This document shows positions 1-12,200 of a stretch of DNA of 64,000 nt, piece by piece. Under the pieces are notes generated by a model that was given only the letters and a program-made list of their open reading frames with translations, ran no database searches and was not told where the DNA came from. The stretch lies in contig CM069592.1 in the NCBI GenBank assembly GCA_035771175.1, positions 42,808,495 to 42,872,494 of the forward strand, read 5' to 3'. Both the position numbers and the translations under genes were made by a program. Positions within the stretch are counted from its first letter, which is position 1; every line of letters starts with the position of its first letter. The stretch is from Paratinospora sagittata (lineage: Eukaryota > Streptophyta > Magnoliopsida > Ranunculales > Menispermaceae).

Positions 1-734
1 AACTTTATGTATTAAGCAAGGTTAGGAAAGTAACTGAGGTAATAAGGTGAATGCCTCACAGCAAGCAGGGAAACATAGCTTAGAGGAATGGGAGGCTTAT
101 AGGACTCACCTTAGACTCTTAGAGGTGCATGCCACAATGCAAAGCCTCATGCCCTGAGGCTCACCCTTAAGAGAGTTTGAGGATTCACAAAGATGTTATA
201 TACACCACCCTTTCTATTTTTAGGTAGATTTTTTTTATTCTCCAAGCCACATCTCCATATTCAAGAAACATTTACAATATTTCATCAAGAGCCTAATACC
301 TATTAAATTGCTTCCTTGGGTTTCTTACAACAAACACACAACAAAATAAGTTGCAAACCCCACTTTTAGGCTACTATACTTTAGATACCGTTCCATCTTC
401 TCACCTCCACATCAAATTTGGCATCACTACGACCTTTACTAGCAATAGAAAAGAGCTTCAAGGGCCTCCTTGGGTCTAATTCTGGCAGTCAGACCACCCA
501 GTGGTAGAATACATACAAAGGTCAAGTAAGTTCACCTCATAACATACAGTTAGAGAAATTAAAATTGCTTTCAGCATCTTGCACGTCAGATACAAGTGTT
601 TGTGTATGAGAATTTCTTGAAATTTCAGTAGTATAAGTTTAAACTGCATATAGTCACTAAATGAAGCAAAATCAACAGTACCAGACAAAAATTTTGCAGT
701 GATTTAAAATAAAGTTATTCTATAGAAATCATAC
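1..734. other. AKR2 downstream intron (partial)
   Basis: This is sequence 3' of exon 6 in gene orientation. I found no ankyrin-coding stretch on the minus strand here, so it is read as intron. No mobile element was recognised. Confidence 0.6.
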
Positions 735-827
735 CTCACCATATCCGCAAGCAAAATGCAGAGCTGTTCTTCCCTCAGAATCTTCTTCATCTTTATCAGC
801 TCCAGAGGCTAGTGCATTCTTTAACCC
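735..827 (-). CDS. AKR2: AKR2 exon 6 (first ankyrin repeat)
   Basis: A 93-nt exon of exactly 31 codons, too short to stand out as an open frame. It reads [20 protein letters not shown] followed by [11 protein letters not shown], an ankyrin repeat with the T-A-L-H-F-A motif. It is bounded by the acceptor TCTCATAG and the donor GTATGATTT. The remaining ankyrin repeats and the stop codon must lie to the left of this window. Confidence 0.93.
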
Positions 828-1344
828 CTATGAGAGAAATAGAAATCTAATGCATATGAAGAGTAACCACTAATGAAAATGCAAAACAAGGAAAAATCCA
901 TATTCAAAGAGCAACTAATTTTATTTCTATTAAAAGACCAGAACATCATCGTATACAGGTCAAGGTTAGTTTACAAATAAAATTTGGGAATCTCAAAGAT
1001 ATTGTAGATTGGGAAGCCTTCCATTCTCATAAGTAGGAGTCTAGGATTCTGCAAATGGTGTCAAGTTTTCCAGCAGAGAGTCCATTATAAACAAGTTGAT
1101 TACCTAGGAGAAGATCTTATTGTTTAGTGAAAGCATTCCAATACAAACTAATTTAGAGAGCCTCCCTCTACCACATAGTCTGAAATTTTGGAGAGGATGA
1201 TATCTTCACATGAACATCATCTACATAAAAGCAGCCAATGTCCTCTCAAGATATTACTCACATGATCATCCAATTTCATTGTTAATGAAAGTCGAATTTG
1301 ATGGTGTTTAGGGATGGGGTGATAAATGGGAGGATAATAATTTT

Positions 1345-1478
1345 GTATCAGATTAGATGACTGGTTGTGTTGTTTTGTTGTACTTGGTGCACAGTTTCTT
1401 TGTTTTGTTCCTTATTTACTCATATATATATATATATATATAGTTATATACTATCTTTTAGTTTCTTTTAAAAAATAA
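1345..1478 (+). mobile_element. 5'-truncated L1 LINE tail in AKR2 intron 5
   Basis: About 134 bp of LINE 3' end, starting at a TTTTGTATC motif shared with the L1 copies at 12.8 and 34.7 kb and ending TAGTTTCTTTTAAAAAA. It is flanked by an imperfect 17-bp target duplication (1322-1338 and 1479-1495, two mismatches, starting ATAAATGGGA). Contains an (AT)n run. Confidence 0.75.
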
Positions 1479-1603
1479 ATAAATGGGAAGACAATACCTA
1501 TATAGTGAATTCATTATCCCTGCAAAAATTAGAGGCATTCTGGAAAACATGCATTGGTCTATATATATATATAATTAGATATATAGATATAGATATAGAT
1601 ATA
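1420..1603. repeat. AT-rich simple repeats
   Basis: Two short low-complexity runs: (AT)n near 1421-1441, within the LINE tail, and (AT)n/(ATATAG)n near 1561-1602. Confidence 0.8.
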
Positions 1604-1766
1604 AACAAAGGCACATTTTTACAAGTCAACTAATCAAGCATAAGATACACAGCCAATGAAAGATCAAATGCCATCTTTCAAATATATTAGGGAAAAAAAG
1701 AAGAGGGGTGGAAGCCTCAGAACATGGATCAATTAAGAATGAAGAAATGAAGTTAGTATGAAGTAC

Positions 1767-1938
1767 CTCCACATCACCAACACTCGCTGTATGATGAACA
1801 ATTGACTCATCTTCGTTTCCAGTTTCATCTTCTGGCTCATCTGGTCCAGAAAGTTCACCAGAAGTGGCAGCTTCTCCCGCAACTCCAAGGCCCATAGCTT
1901 GTCCTAACTTGCGTAGCACATCAGGATCATTCCAGTAC
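1767..1938 (-). CDS. AKR2: AKR2 exon 5 (linker into the ankyrin domain)
   Basis: A 172-nt exon, about residues 186-243. It encodes [17 protein letters not shown], then an acidic linker rich in E, D and G, then [14 protein letters not shown], the start of the ankyrin domain. Acceptor TTTGTAG lies just above 1938, and the donor at 1766 is GTACTTC. The next exon continues in phase with GLKNALASG. Confidence 0.95.
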
Positions 1939-2169
1939 CTACAAACACAAACAATTGAACAAAAAAAATAGTAGAAGAGGGAAAGGCAAGAATACTATAG
2001 CAAAACATAGCTAAAGCCTAGATCATATTCTTATAAATAAGTTAAAACACTCATAGATAATATGTGGACAAACCAAACTCAATTAGGTATCACGTGTGTG
2101 GTCTGAGTATGTCCATTAAATAACTTACTCCAGTTTGCTTCGAGTGTGAATTGAACATGAGAACATGAC

Positions 2170-2228
2170 TCTTACACTCTTACCATTAATACATATATAC
2201 AATTTATAGTTTCTTTTAAAAAGAAAAA
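2170..2228 (+). mobile_element. Very short L1 LINE tail (about 59 bp) in AKR2 intron 4
   Basis: Only the last ~59 bp of an L1 3' UTR plus A-tail. The segment TACCATTAATACATATATAC and what follows are the same as the end of the L1 fragment at 34626-34838. A 16-bp duplication beginning AACATGAGAACA flanks it (2154-2169 and 2229-2244, one mismatch). Confidence 0.8.
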
Positions 2229-2244
2229 AACATGAGAACAGGAC

Positions 2245-3348
2245 ACCAAGTTTAATTCATCTTAAAAACTTCGATTTTAGTTTTTTAAATTTTTGGATAT
2301 TCATAACAAATCAAACACAAGTTCAAGTTCGATTGAGCATTTTATTTGTGCGAAGGCATTTATGTCTTAGTTCAGTGTCGGTACAAATTAAGTTAATTGG
2401 AGTTTGATTTATGTTTGTTCTCAGATAAATAATAAAGATTTAATTAAAAAGGACTCATAAACTAATAGAAACATATATGCCCAAGACGTTCATTTGACAG
2501 AAGACCGTAAAAGATAAAACTGTATATGTATTTTCATTACATATACATGGCCATGTCCACTGGCCAACATAAAGATGAGTCAATGGCCACTTTTGATCAC
2601 CATGAGAGTCACCAGCCTATTCTGAAGACGCTAACAGAATCAAATTTTGCAGCACAAAATAATGGTGAAAATGGATGTCCATAATTGCTCAACTTGCAAA
2701 CCACGTACTGATATGCAAAAGATCAAAAAATTTGGAGCCAAAGAGTTCTATGACAAAGAGACAATCTTCAGAAAAACCAGTCATTTGATCATTATATGAG
2801 TGGTTCAATGACCTTGCATGAATTTTTTATTTCTTTTCTGGTAAACAAGGGTATTTGTGCCCCCTTGCCCAACTAATCCCTTGGGGTAACATATGGACAT
2901 TGAGTGTAATTTTGACTCCAATTTCAACAACTACTACTGTCACAACCCCTGAAGTAAGTAGCAACAGAAGCATTAATGTGCCACTGATTCTTCACTTAGC
3001 ACACTAAAAGCATCACAGGCATACACCAGCTTTAACTGGCCAAATGTCTAGAGCCATAAGTGGAAATCCTGAGATGAAAACTTGACAAAGATTTTAATAC
3101 AATGTGAACGCTTGTTTTTAAAACTTCCTATTTCCTAAGCCACCCACCCATGAACCTCCATGTATAGACTATAAAAACAGTTGTCACAAAGACCACTCAT
3201 GGACTCAATTTTGGGATTACATGCTTTTCACCACTGCAAAGCATCACTGGCTCCTAGCTTCCACAAGGGCCATGAGGAATGCACCTCAATTGTCTTCATA
3301 TACTCTGATGCCATGCAAACAAAATATAATCTTGCAGTGTCTCATTAC
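2245..3348. other. AKR2 intron 4, remainder
   Basis: AT-rich intronic DNA. No gene, RNA or transposon ends were recognised. The open frame running across 3181-3513 on the plus strand is antisense to exon 4. Confidence 0.6.
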
Positions 3349-3497
3349 CTCATCATTGCAGCTGGACCACCACTCTCAATCTCTTCTAAAATCGGCTTCA
3401 GCGCTGGATCCTCCTTAATGCGAGCCATTCGTTCATCAAGCTCTTCTTTGCGCAGGGGATTAGCAAAATTCTCCAGCATGCTGGATGTAGCTGGATC
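3349..3497 (-). CDS. AKR2: AKR2 exon 4
   Basis: A 149-nt exon, about residues 137-186, separated from exon 3 by a 93-bp intron. It begins DPATSSMLENF and contains the family signature ERMARIKEDPALKPILEEI. The exon ends two bases into an Arg codon that is completed by the first base of exon 5, giving ...AMMRYWNDPD. Acceptor CATAG and donor GTAATGAG are both visible. Confidence 0.95.
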
Positions 3498-3590
3498 CTA
3501 TGTAAGACATTAGCAAAATTCCACCAACTCCATTATACCCTTCTGAGCACTACTATATATACTATACATGAAAAGGAGAGCCTTAAATAC

Positions 3591-3800
3591 CTGCATTAAA
3601 GCACTTCCAAGGCGCTCAGCCATAGTCATGAATTGAGGATTTTGCATAACCTGCTGCATGGTAGACATATACTGTTCTCTATCGAACTGAGGAGAACCCT
3701 CTTCACCTGCACTCTGAACACTCTTTTGTAGCTGCTCAGCCATCTGATTGAAGGCAGGATCTTTGGCTATCTGTTCAGCTAAATCCTTTATGCTCGGGTC
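3591..3800 (-). CDS. AKR2: AKR2 exon 3 (Sti1-like helices)
   Basis: This 210-nt exon encodes about residues 67-136. It starts [10 protein letters not shown] after the acceptor ATGTAG and ends [10 protein letters not shown] before the donor GTATTTAAGG. The repeated D-P, A-E-Q, M-Q-N-P and A-E-R patterns are the Sti1-type helical motifs found upstream of the AKR2 ankyrin domain. In Arabidopsis this region contributes to client binding. It lies at the left edge of the giant intron 2. Confidence 0.95.
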
Positions 3801-4364
3801 CTACATGTGCCCCACGATAAATAAGAAATGACAGCAGATCAATGTAAACATAAACCTAATCAAAATCAAGTGCACATTTGAGGAAACAACAACTACTGAT
3901 TGCATGTCAACTAACAAAGAAAAAGAACCACAAATATAATAAACTAACCAACCTTAATATGTACAATAAAAAACAATATAACCAAAAGATAAAAATTCAG
4001 CCAGCAGCTTGAATGTTCAATACACAAACACACATTTACATCCATAATGAACCTATCTGCAACTACATTGGGTTGGCTACATATCCCTGCATCATCCACT
4101 CTGCTCCGTCCATATTGATAGCAAAAGAAGTATCCAAAATTAAAACAAAAAACATAAAAACCTCCATATAATTTTTACTGAATTAGAGAAAGCCTACAGT
4201 GGGTTTTAGAATGTAAACATGAGCATCAAATATGAAAATTGACTTGATTAAATATATGTAAGATGGTATAATAGAGCAATAACCATAATAAATGATAACA
4301 TTAAGAGTATCTATTGATTTTCAATTATAGTGGTTTACATTAGGGATCAACTTTAAATTTTTAT

Positions 4365-5240
4365 TTTAGAAGAAACAAAGAAAGAAATATATTAAGCTAA
4401 ACAAGAGAGTACAAGCACAAGCAAAGGAGGAGAACTAGGAGTACTCCAAACCCTCCAAAACCAAAGCAAGAAAATTGAATTACAAAAACTTGGACCAACT
4501 CCCATGCCACTCAGCTAAACTAGAAGAAATCCAATAAAAAGCTGCTAAATTTGAAAAATCCTAAACAGAAAGAACATCCTTGGAGTTGTTCTTGGAAACT
4601 CTTTCATTTCTATTTTACCAAATGGACCAAATCGAAGCAAACAAGGCAAACCTTCCAATGGCTTCAAATATTCTAGAAAAACCATTTAAATGATGAGAAA
4701 ATAAATAAAATAAATCTTCACAACTATGGGGCGCTTTTAACCTTGCAACCGAGCAATCTTCCAACTTCTACCACACTCCTTTAGCAAGCTCACACTAAAA
4801 CAATTTTCTTCTTTTTTAAAGGAAACTAGAGATTAATATATTAATTGTAATAATGTACAGTGTACAAAATAATGTGGCCAAAGAATAATATATTCTCAGC
4901 ACCCCCAGACCATATGCAATGCTATCCCAATACAATACTATCTCAATTTCTCACCCAGTCATTTGCAGAAAACCCTTTTGACAATTTACTATTAGCTATC
5001 CAAAATGTTGCTAATAGTTTGGAGCTCTCCCACACCAGACCAACCGAACTTTCCTTATAGTCAAAAATTCTTCATTTCCACTCTTTCCAAATGGACCACA
5101 AGACTGTCATACATACCACCTTCCAATGTTCCCTCCACGATGTATGTATGCAATCCAAGTAAGGAAAGATGCTGATACCTTGAAACCTATTCACCTCTCC
5201 ATCAATCTCTATAAAATGAGGCCTCCATTGACTTTAACAT
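4365..5240 (-). mobile_element. Probable two adjacent minus-strand LINE 3' tails
   Basis: Read on the minus strand, two stretches end in LINE-like tails: one near 4365 (TTTCTTCTAAAATAAAA) and one near 4806-4850 (ATTAATCTCTAGTTTCC then A-rich). Both bodies contain a related segment with TGGTCCATTTGG (near 4620 and 5085). No coding domain or target duplication was found, so this is a tentative call. Confidence 0.4.
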
Positions 5241-5628
5241 ATATAGGAGAGACATAGAATAATCTTTAAAAAAGTCCCAAAAGTTCAATTTTTAATTTCT
5301 TTTATTTTTTAATTAAGTGCCCTTGTCTAAGGAAAGTTTCTATTTTGGCAAAATTGTGTTTTAGTGGAAGTTTAGATAGTTTCTAAATTCGTTTTATTAT
5401 TTAATGTGATTAGAAAGTGTCTAAAAGTGTCTAAATAGAGTTGTCATAGAATTAAAAAGTTGTTATAATGCTATAAATAGCTTAGGAAACTTATTTTTAA
5501 GTGTTTTAGGAAATTTCTAAGTTGTTTCAAATTTCAATGGAGTAATATATATAAAGAGCTCCAATTACGAATTTACGCATTCAATTAGAGAATCATATTC
5601 TAAAGGAAACGAAAAAAAAAAAGGTCTG

Positions 5629-7630
5629 GTGATTGCGATGGCGAACAGGATGAGCACGAAGAACTTCAACGCAAACGTGAAGGTGGGATCGAGGGGAACG
5701 ACAAAGAACGACGTTCCAATAGCTCAAGAGCTTCGTGGAAGCGTAGTTGGAACGGAAGCTTGGTGGGGTGATGGTCGACACGCGCGTTTAGAACGACGTA
5801 TAAATGGTTTACCAACTGCCTTACAAGGGACGACTCTGGGATCTTGATTGAGGAAGCTACCGGAGCAAGAACTCATTCGATTTGCCTGGACTTGGAGTCA
5901 GCAGCATGGTTAGTGGCAAGAATGGAGGAGGTGCAGTTAGCTCGGAAAGATGGTAGTTTCAAAAAAGTTCATCGTGGTAAAAACCACGTCATGTTGGTGG
6001 AATCTTACACAAATCGACGAAGGAGCTTCCTTAGGATTACTAAAATAGAAAATGGGCCTCAGCGTGCTATCTTTGTTCCTAACGAGGAAAGGAATAATGG
6101 CTGGAAGGATATGGAGGAAGTTCTGAAGGCGATCATTCATGGTGGAAAAAGTGAAGGGAAGCAAAGTGACACAAGCAGCAAGACAATGGAAAGTAAGCAG
6201 GCTAAAACCGGAAAAGCTATAACACAATTCCAGCCACACGAAAGTATCGTGAAGAAGGAAGATGACACAGAAGATGCAGGAAACGCTATGGAAATACTGG
6301 TGATTAGGAGAACAGACAAAGACGAGTGGGAGAAGATAGAGGAGGAGCTGGAATCATCCCTTAATCATTCGGTGAGGCTACGCATCTTGAACGTCACGCA
6401 AGCTCTCTTGCAATGTGAAAACAAAGCGAAGATGGACCGTCTTCTTCGAGGGAAAATTCTACCCTTCGAAGCAAACTTTGAGGTGAAGCAATGGAAGTCG
6501 GAGATGTTCTGGAAAGATATGAAGATTAGTTGTAGGAATAGTTGGGTTGATGTGGAAGGAATTCCTCCTGCTATTTGGAGGATCGAAACCTTCACTATTA
6601 ATGCAAAGTGTTGTGGAGGTTTGTGGATATTGCTATTGAGACTACCAGTGGTACATCTGTGGAGTTGGTAACGTTAAAGGTGAATGGAGATAAGACTGGC
6701 TTCCTCCCGGCATATATGGAGATTCCAGTAGGAAACATGTTGTATGAAGTTAGGTTGTATGATCTCCAGTGTAAATGGCTTCCGTGTGACAAACATGGAC
6801 GAGATGAAGTTGCAGTGAAGACGACCCAGACTGACCAGACAGAGAAGAAAGTCGTGACAGAAGACGACGAAGGCGCGGCCAGAGAATGGATCGTTGGCGA
6901 TCGTCGAAGTAACCGAAGAAGACAACATATCAGCAGTCATGATGGTACGAACGATTCTGAGGAGACGGATTTGACACGAAGAACGGCGAACTATTCCCCG
7001 AGTCAGGGCAGGAGCAAGCGAGACACGTGCGCTCGTACTTGGTGGACAGAGAACTCGACTCGTGGAAAGGATCTTTGAATTTCAATGTCTTGGACCACGC
7101 TAAGCATGTAAAGGAAGATGGACCGATTGGATGGGCCCATAACTATGAGTTTGTAAGGGTTGGGATTGATTATCAATGGGCCCAAGATGGCCAGTCTTTA
7201 AGTAAGGAACCCAAGGACAAAAGGCCAATCTTGGTTAGGGGGAGCCCATAAAAAAAGAACAATGAGCCCAAGATGGACCGTCCCTTGATGGATACTAAGA
7301 GGAGGAATAGTAAACTTAAGAAGTCCAAGATGGAGCCACAGCGGTCGGAGCAATGGAAGCTGGAAGGATGGCCATCCATGGCGACAAATGAGGAGGTCCC
7401 ATCCAGTTCTGACGATGAAGTCGTCTCGAAAACATGCCTTGAAGGAGGACCCTATCTCACCGACAACCAATGTTCTCCGGGGTAATGAAAGATCTCTTAG
7501 TTGGGCTGATGAAGTTGAGGCGCTAGAAGCTGAAAAATCGAAAGTGCCAGAGAGTCGTGCAAAGGTACGATGCCATGCACCACCTGTATCCCCGTTCCCG
7601 AAGGCACCCCTCTTTCAAGAGGATTCGTGA
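5629..7630 (+). pseudogene. L1-I ORF1 (nucleic-acid-binding protein) pseudogene
   Basis: Coding similarity is spread over several frames. The longest open piece is 275 codons from 5844, continuing after a frame change at about 6608 with a GNMLYEVRLYDL segment. The blocks SAAWLVARMEE, RRSFLRITKIENG, PNEERNNGWKDM and SWVDVEGIPPAIW are typical of plant L1 ORF1 proteins with a DUF4283-like domain. The 3' part is low-complexity, charged and broken. Frameshifts and stops show it is dead. Confidence 0.7.
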
Positions 7631-7997
7631 CATGTCAAGCCCTCTAGTCTTAAATAAAACACATTTGCATAACACCTCTCCCTTTTCTCCCCCTCCCAAT
7701 AGCCATTTATAGCCCTCTGGACCTAGTGCACAACTTGTACCACTCTTGCATTCTCAATTGCTTCTCTGTGTCGGGCGATGGATGATGATAATATGGTGGA
7801 AGGAAAGAGCAATGGAAAGAGGCAAAGGACTGAGCAAAAATATACCTCTTCCTACGTTGAGATCAACCGGTTCCTGAAATCTATGGACATACGCCTCATC
7901 ATTGAAACGATGAATCAAGAGCTACAGTAGTTGATTATGCAATATAAAGTTGATGCGAGGAAATGTAAGACAATCTTTGGGCTTAGTTATGTTAATT

Positions 7998-8803
7998 ATG
8001 AAGATCACTTCTTGGAATACAAGAGGTTGTGGCTCAAAAGCCAAGCAAAAAGCAATTAGAAGAGTCTGGGCTCGATCAAATCAGACATAGTAGTAATCTA
8101 GGAAATCAAGAGAACAACAATTGATAGAATGCTAGTGGGTGCGTTATGCCAGCCTAGATTCCTGGAGTGGATCTTACTCCCAGCCAATGGAGCAGCAGGT
8201 GGAATTTTAATCTTGTGGGATGCGAGGAAAGTAAAGGTGATCGAACACATGGTAGGGGAGTTCTCAATTTCAATCAAAATCAAGGCAGGGGGCAAACCTG
8301 AACAATGGTTCACGATAGTATATGGTCCATGTAACAGTAGTGATCGACAAGCGCTTTGGGATGAACTTGCAGGGTTATATAGTCTATGCTCACCAAACTG
8401 GTGCGTGGGAGGTGATTTTAATGATACCCGGAGTATGAATGAAAAATCGAAGTGCTCCTCGTTAACTCGAAGTATGAAGGAAGTTGATGCATTAATACAT
8501 GAGCTTCAATTGTGTGATCTTCCACTACTAAACCATAACTTTACATGGACTAACGGTCAAGAACAGCCCACATGTTGCAGATTGGATCCTTTTCGACTGG
8601 GGTGTGGATGGGTCTCAATCTATCCATTGTCAAGACAAGAAGCAGAGGCCAGATTGGTATCGAACCATTGGCCTGTTACCCTCAACACAGGGCTTGGGAA
8701 GTGGGGCCCATCTCCTTTCAAGTTCGAACATGTTTGTCTCTCATATCCAGGTTTCAATCAAATAATTGAAAACTGGTGGAGACAAGACATGGCGGCTGGC
8801 TAG
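7998..8803 (+). pseudogene. L1-I endonuclease domain
   Basis: It starts MKITSWNTRGCGS at about 7998, the usual N-terminus of the exonuclease-endonuclease-phosphatase domain, with stops soon after. An open 224-codon stretch from 8129 carries the GGILILWD, GGDFNDTRS and FTWTNGQ blocks. The catalytic SDHWP motif reads SNHWP here, so the key Asp is lost. The reading stops at 8801, shortly before the nested hAT insertion. Confidence 0.8.
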
Positions 8804-8862
8804 GAAGACTTTAAATTCATGCAAAAATTGAAAACCTTGAAAACCAAGCTTAAAGATTGGAG

Positions 8863-9997
8863 TAGGGGTGTTCATCAACCCGACCGAACCAAACCTTTTG
8901 GGTTAGTTTGGGTTGGGTTGGATAGATTGTTTGGGTTGGGTTGGGTTCCAAAATACCCAACCTAATCAATTTGGGTTGGGTCACGGGTTGAGCCCATAGG
9001 AACCCGAGTAACTCAACCTAAACCGACTTAAAAGACAATTATGGTGGAAATGTATTTAAGTCTTTAAATGTTTATGTATGCTCTTTTATGTTTATTATTT
9101 TTTTGATAATAATAGTTGAAATCAATTAAGAATATTAGTGCCAAATAGATTTTATTTAAGGCTATTTACATGTTGAAAAATGTAAATTAAACTTGAAAGT
9201 TAGTGAATGTAACTTGAAATCAGTGTTTTCAAGGCACCAAGGCGATGTCTAGGCAATTTTCCCTATCTAGGCGAGAAGTAACCTAGGCGAAGCCTAGACG
9301 TGGCCTAGGCGATAAGAGAAATATTTATTTATAGGTCCCTAGATAATTAATTAATTATTTACAGGTCCCTGGACAGTTTATATACAAAATTATATATATC
9401 TAACTATATTCTATAATAAATGTTAAATTTTCATAAAATGATAAAAAAACACTTCATATTAATTAAAATCATGTCCATAAAACATTAATTCATGTCATAA
9501 TACATATTATCCAAAAGGTTAAAAAGTACAAAACTAAAATATCTATCGCCAGAGGGTCGTCAACGGCTGTTGGAGATTTCGGTGGCATTTCTTGGTCGGA
9601 GCAAATGGAAAGGATAGACTTAGGGAGAGAGATTCAGGAGTTTACTATAGAAACGGAGATTTTATGTTTTTTAAGCTTTTTTAAATTAGAGAGACCCCCC
9701 TAAACTTTTTAAATATTTGCACAAACCCCCACTGCCTGCCTAGCATAGAGCCTAGGCGTTTTCTCCCTAAAACGCCTAAGCGAAGCCTTGAAAACACTGC
9801 TTGAAATTGACCAAATATTAGGCCCAAACCCAACCCGATCTACCGACCCAACCCAAATCGAACCCGAACTGTTTGAGTTGCGTTGGGTTGGGGGACAGAT
9901 TGGGTTGGGTTGGGTTTCAAATTTACCAACCCGAATTATTTGGGTTGGGTTAGATTTTGGCCCCAAACCGACCTAATCCAACCCATGTACACCCCTA
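8863..9997. mobile_element. hAT-type MITE inserted in L1-I
   Basis: 1,135 bp with imperfect 13-bp terminal inverted repeats (TAGGGGTGTTCAT / ATGTACACCCCTA) and an exact 8-bp target duplication GATTGGAG at 8855-8862 and 9998-10005. Subterminal runs of TTGGGTTGGG occur at the left and again near the right end. No transposase; it hosts another hAT MITE at 9221. Confidence 0.92.
9221..9799. mobile_element. Second hAT-type MITE nested inside the first
   Basis: 579 bp bounded by perfect 15-bp inverted repeats CAGTGTTTTCAAGGC / GCCTTGAAAACACTG and an exact 8-bp duplication CTTGAAAT (9213-9220 and 9800-9807). It has many CTAGGCG motifs near both ends. The internal open frames do not resemble a transposase. 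Confidence 0.93.
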
Positions 9998-10079
9998 GAT
10001 TGGAGTAGGAATTTTGTGGGGCAAGATAAAATCAAAAGGCAGAGCCTAATGCATGAGCTACAGGTGCTGGATAAACTAA

Positions 10080-11585
10080 TGGAGGAAGAAATATGGAACG
10101 CGGAACTAATGCGATTCTTATAGCTAATGAGACGGTTGAAGAGTACTGTCAAAATAAGGAGGGTATGTTGCTGAAGATAGACTTTGCAAAAGCCTACGAT
10201 TCAGTCAAATAGCATTTTCTTAATCATGTGATGGAAAGAAAAGGCTTTGGGCAGCAGTGGAGGAAATGAATATGCGGGTGCCTCAGAACAGTATCATATT
10301 CAGTTTTTATCAACGGAAGACCAAGAGGTAAAATACAAAGTTCCAAAGGGTTAAGGCAGGGTGACCCGCTCTCACCGTTCCATTATCTATGGTGGTCGAT
10401 GTATTGGATGGGATTGTCAACAGGGCTAAGGCATGTGGGGCTGGTGAGTGCTTTTAAAATTGGAAGAGATGGCATTGGCTTATCGCATATTCAATTTGTT
10501 GATCGCTGCATTTTCTTCATGAAAAAAGATGACATCAGTGTGGAAAATACAATGAGGGTAACCAAGGGCTTATGTTTTATCTCTAGGTAGAAGGTAAACC
10601 TCTCAAAAAGCCAACTGGTTAGAATTAATATGGCAAAGGAGGAGGTGGAAGCAATGGCACGCATTACGGGTTACTCCACTGCCCAGTGGCCATTAAAGTA
10701 CTTAGGCATGCCACTTGGTGGAAATCCTTTAAAAACATCTTTCTGAGAGCCAGTTATCCATACTATATTAAAGAGATTTGAAGGGTGGAAAAGATCTTTT
10801 CTATCAAAAGGAGGGAAACTGACCCTATTGTGATCAATTTTGGAAGCAATACCCACGTATTTTATGTCAGCTTTTCGACTCCCAAAGGCCAATGGCAGCA
10901 TGTATAGAACATCTTATGAGGAACTTTCTTTGGAAGAATGAAGAAAGTCTAATGGATCTAACCTGGTTAAATGGGAGAACATGAAAATGGATCCGGAACA
11001 TGGAGGTCTTGCTATTGGCGATCTCATCAAGAGAAAAAAAGGTCTTGCAGCAAAATAGCTATCGAGATTCGCCATGGAGAAGGGTGCTTTATGGGCTAAG
11101 ATAATTAGAACTTTAGAAGAAAGCACGGAATGCTTGAGAATGCAAGGGATGCCAACATTCACCCACGGGTAACATACCAATGTCCAAGGAAATTTATCCA
11201 GTCCAATATACCCTATCTACGACCAAGATACTAGCTTAAATTGAGCAAAGGGGTCTCTATTCACTTCTGGGAGGATTGCTAGTGCAGAAATGATAGCTTC
11301 AGGAATATGTTCCCCTCCATCTATACCATATCTTCTCTTCACAATGCTCCCATTGAAGCCTTCGTCATTGTTTCATCCAATGGAATTGCTAGAACCATAA
11401 ACTGGAATCTACATATAAGCAAGAATATTCTCAACCGAGCACTGGCAGATTTATTGACCCTAATTGAATGTCTGGAAAATTTTGTTCTTTTAGAGGACAA
11501 TGACCGGGTTATTTGGATTGGGGATTCTTCTAGGTCTTTCTCTTCTAAATCTTTCCTTCAAATTTTGTCTTCTTCAGAACATACA
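10080..11585 (+). pseudogene. L1-I reverse transcriptase remnant
   Basis: Translating across frames gives LLKIDFAKAYDS, then GLRQGDPLSPF, then HIQFVDRCIFF (the catalytic F-V-D-D reads F-V-D-R), and PLKYLGMPLGGNP. The N-terminal finger region is absent. Several in-frame stops occur, for example within the segment after FAKAYDSVK. The element cannot encode an active enzyme. Confidence 0.85.
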
Positions 11586-12200
11586 TAGGCACCCTTTCCC
11601 AAAGCTAGATTCATCTAGAAAGCCCACATCCCAACTAAAATCAAAATGATGGGTTGTTTAGTAGCGAAGAATAAGCTAAATTGTGTTGATGTTCTTTCGA
11701 GAAAATTTACTTCAATTTGTTTATCTCCAAATTGGTGTTGCTTATACAGGAATGGAGTGGAGTCGATTGATCACATTATCAACGATTGCACATTCTCAAG
11801 AGGAGTTTGGGATAAATGGAAGGAGCGCCTTCAGGACTTCCATCATCCAACTCCCTTGAACCTTTCTCTTTCCCGTATAGCCCTCTCTGCAAGCGTAGAA
11901 TCAAAAATTATTGGCATGTATTTCTTTTTGCAACAATTTGGTCTCTATGGTCAGAAAGAAATAGTAGAACTTTTAAGGATGAATCCTCTGATATAAATCG
12001 AGTGTGGGAACGTGCACTTTTTTGTTTTTTTTCTTGGGTTAGTAGTTGTAAATTGTCTTGTGGCTATAAACTTAGTGAGTGGATGAGCCATTAGCAGTCT
12101 ATTTTGGAAATTCTGTAATTGTCCTATTGGGACAGCTCGTCCCATAAGGCCCTATTTTTTGTAACAACTTCCTTATATATATATTATCATGTTTCTGGTC
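11586..12200 (+). pseudogene. L1-I C-terminal zf-RVT domain and 3' UTR
   Basis: Contains the zinc-binding zf-RVT block typical of plant L1 elements (SPNWCCLYRNGVESIDHIIN, CTFSRGVWDKW) followed in another frame by FATIWSLWSERNSRTFKDES. The 3' UTR ends in an A-run near 12210. Confidence 0.8.

Noticed and set aside
3181..3513. Plus-strand open frame of 110 codons
   Set aside because: It is the shadow of AKR2 exon 4, which has phase-consistent splice sites on the minus strand.
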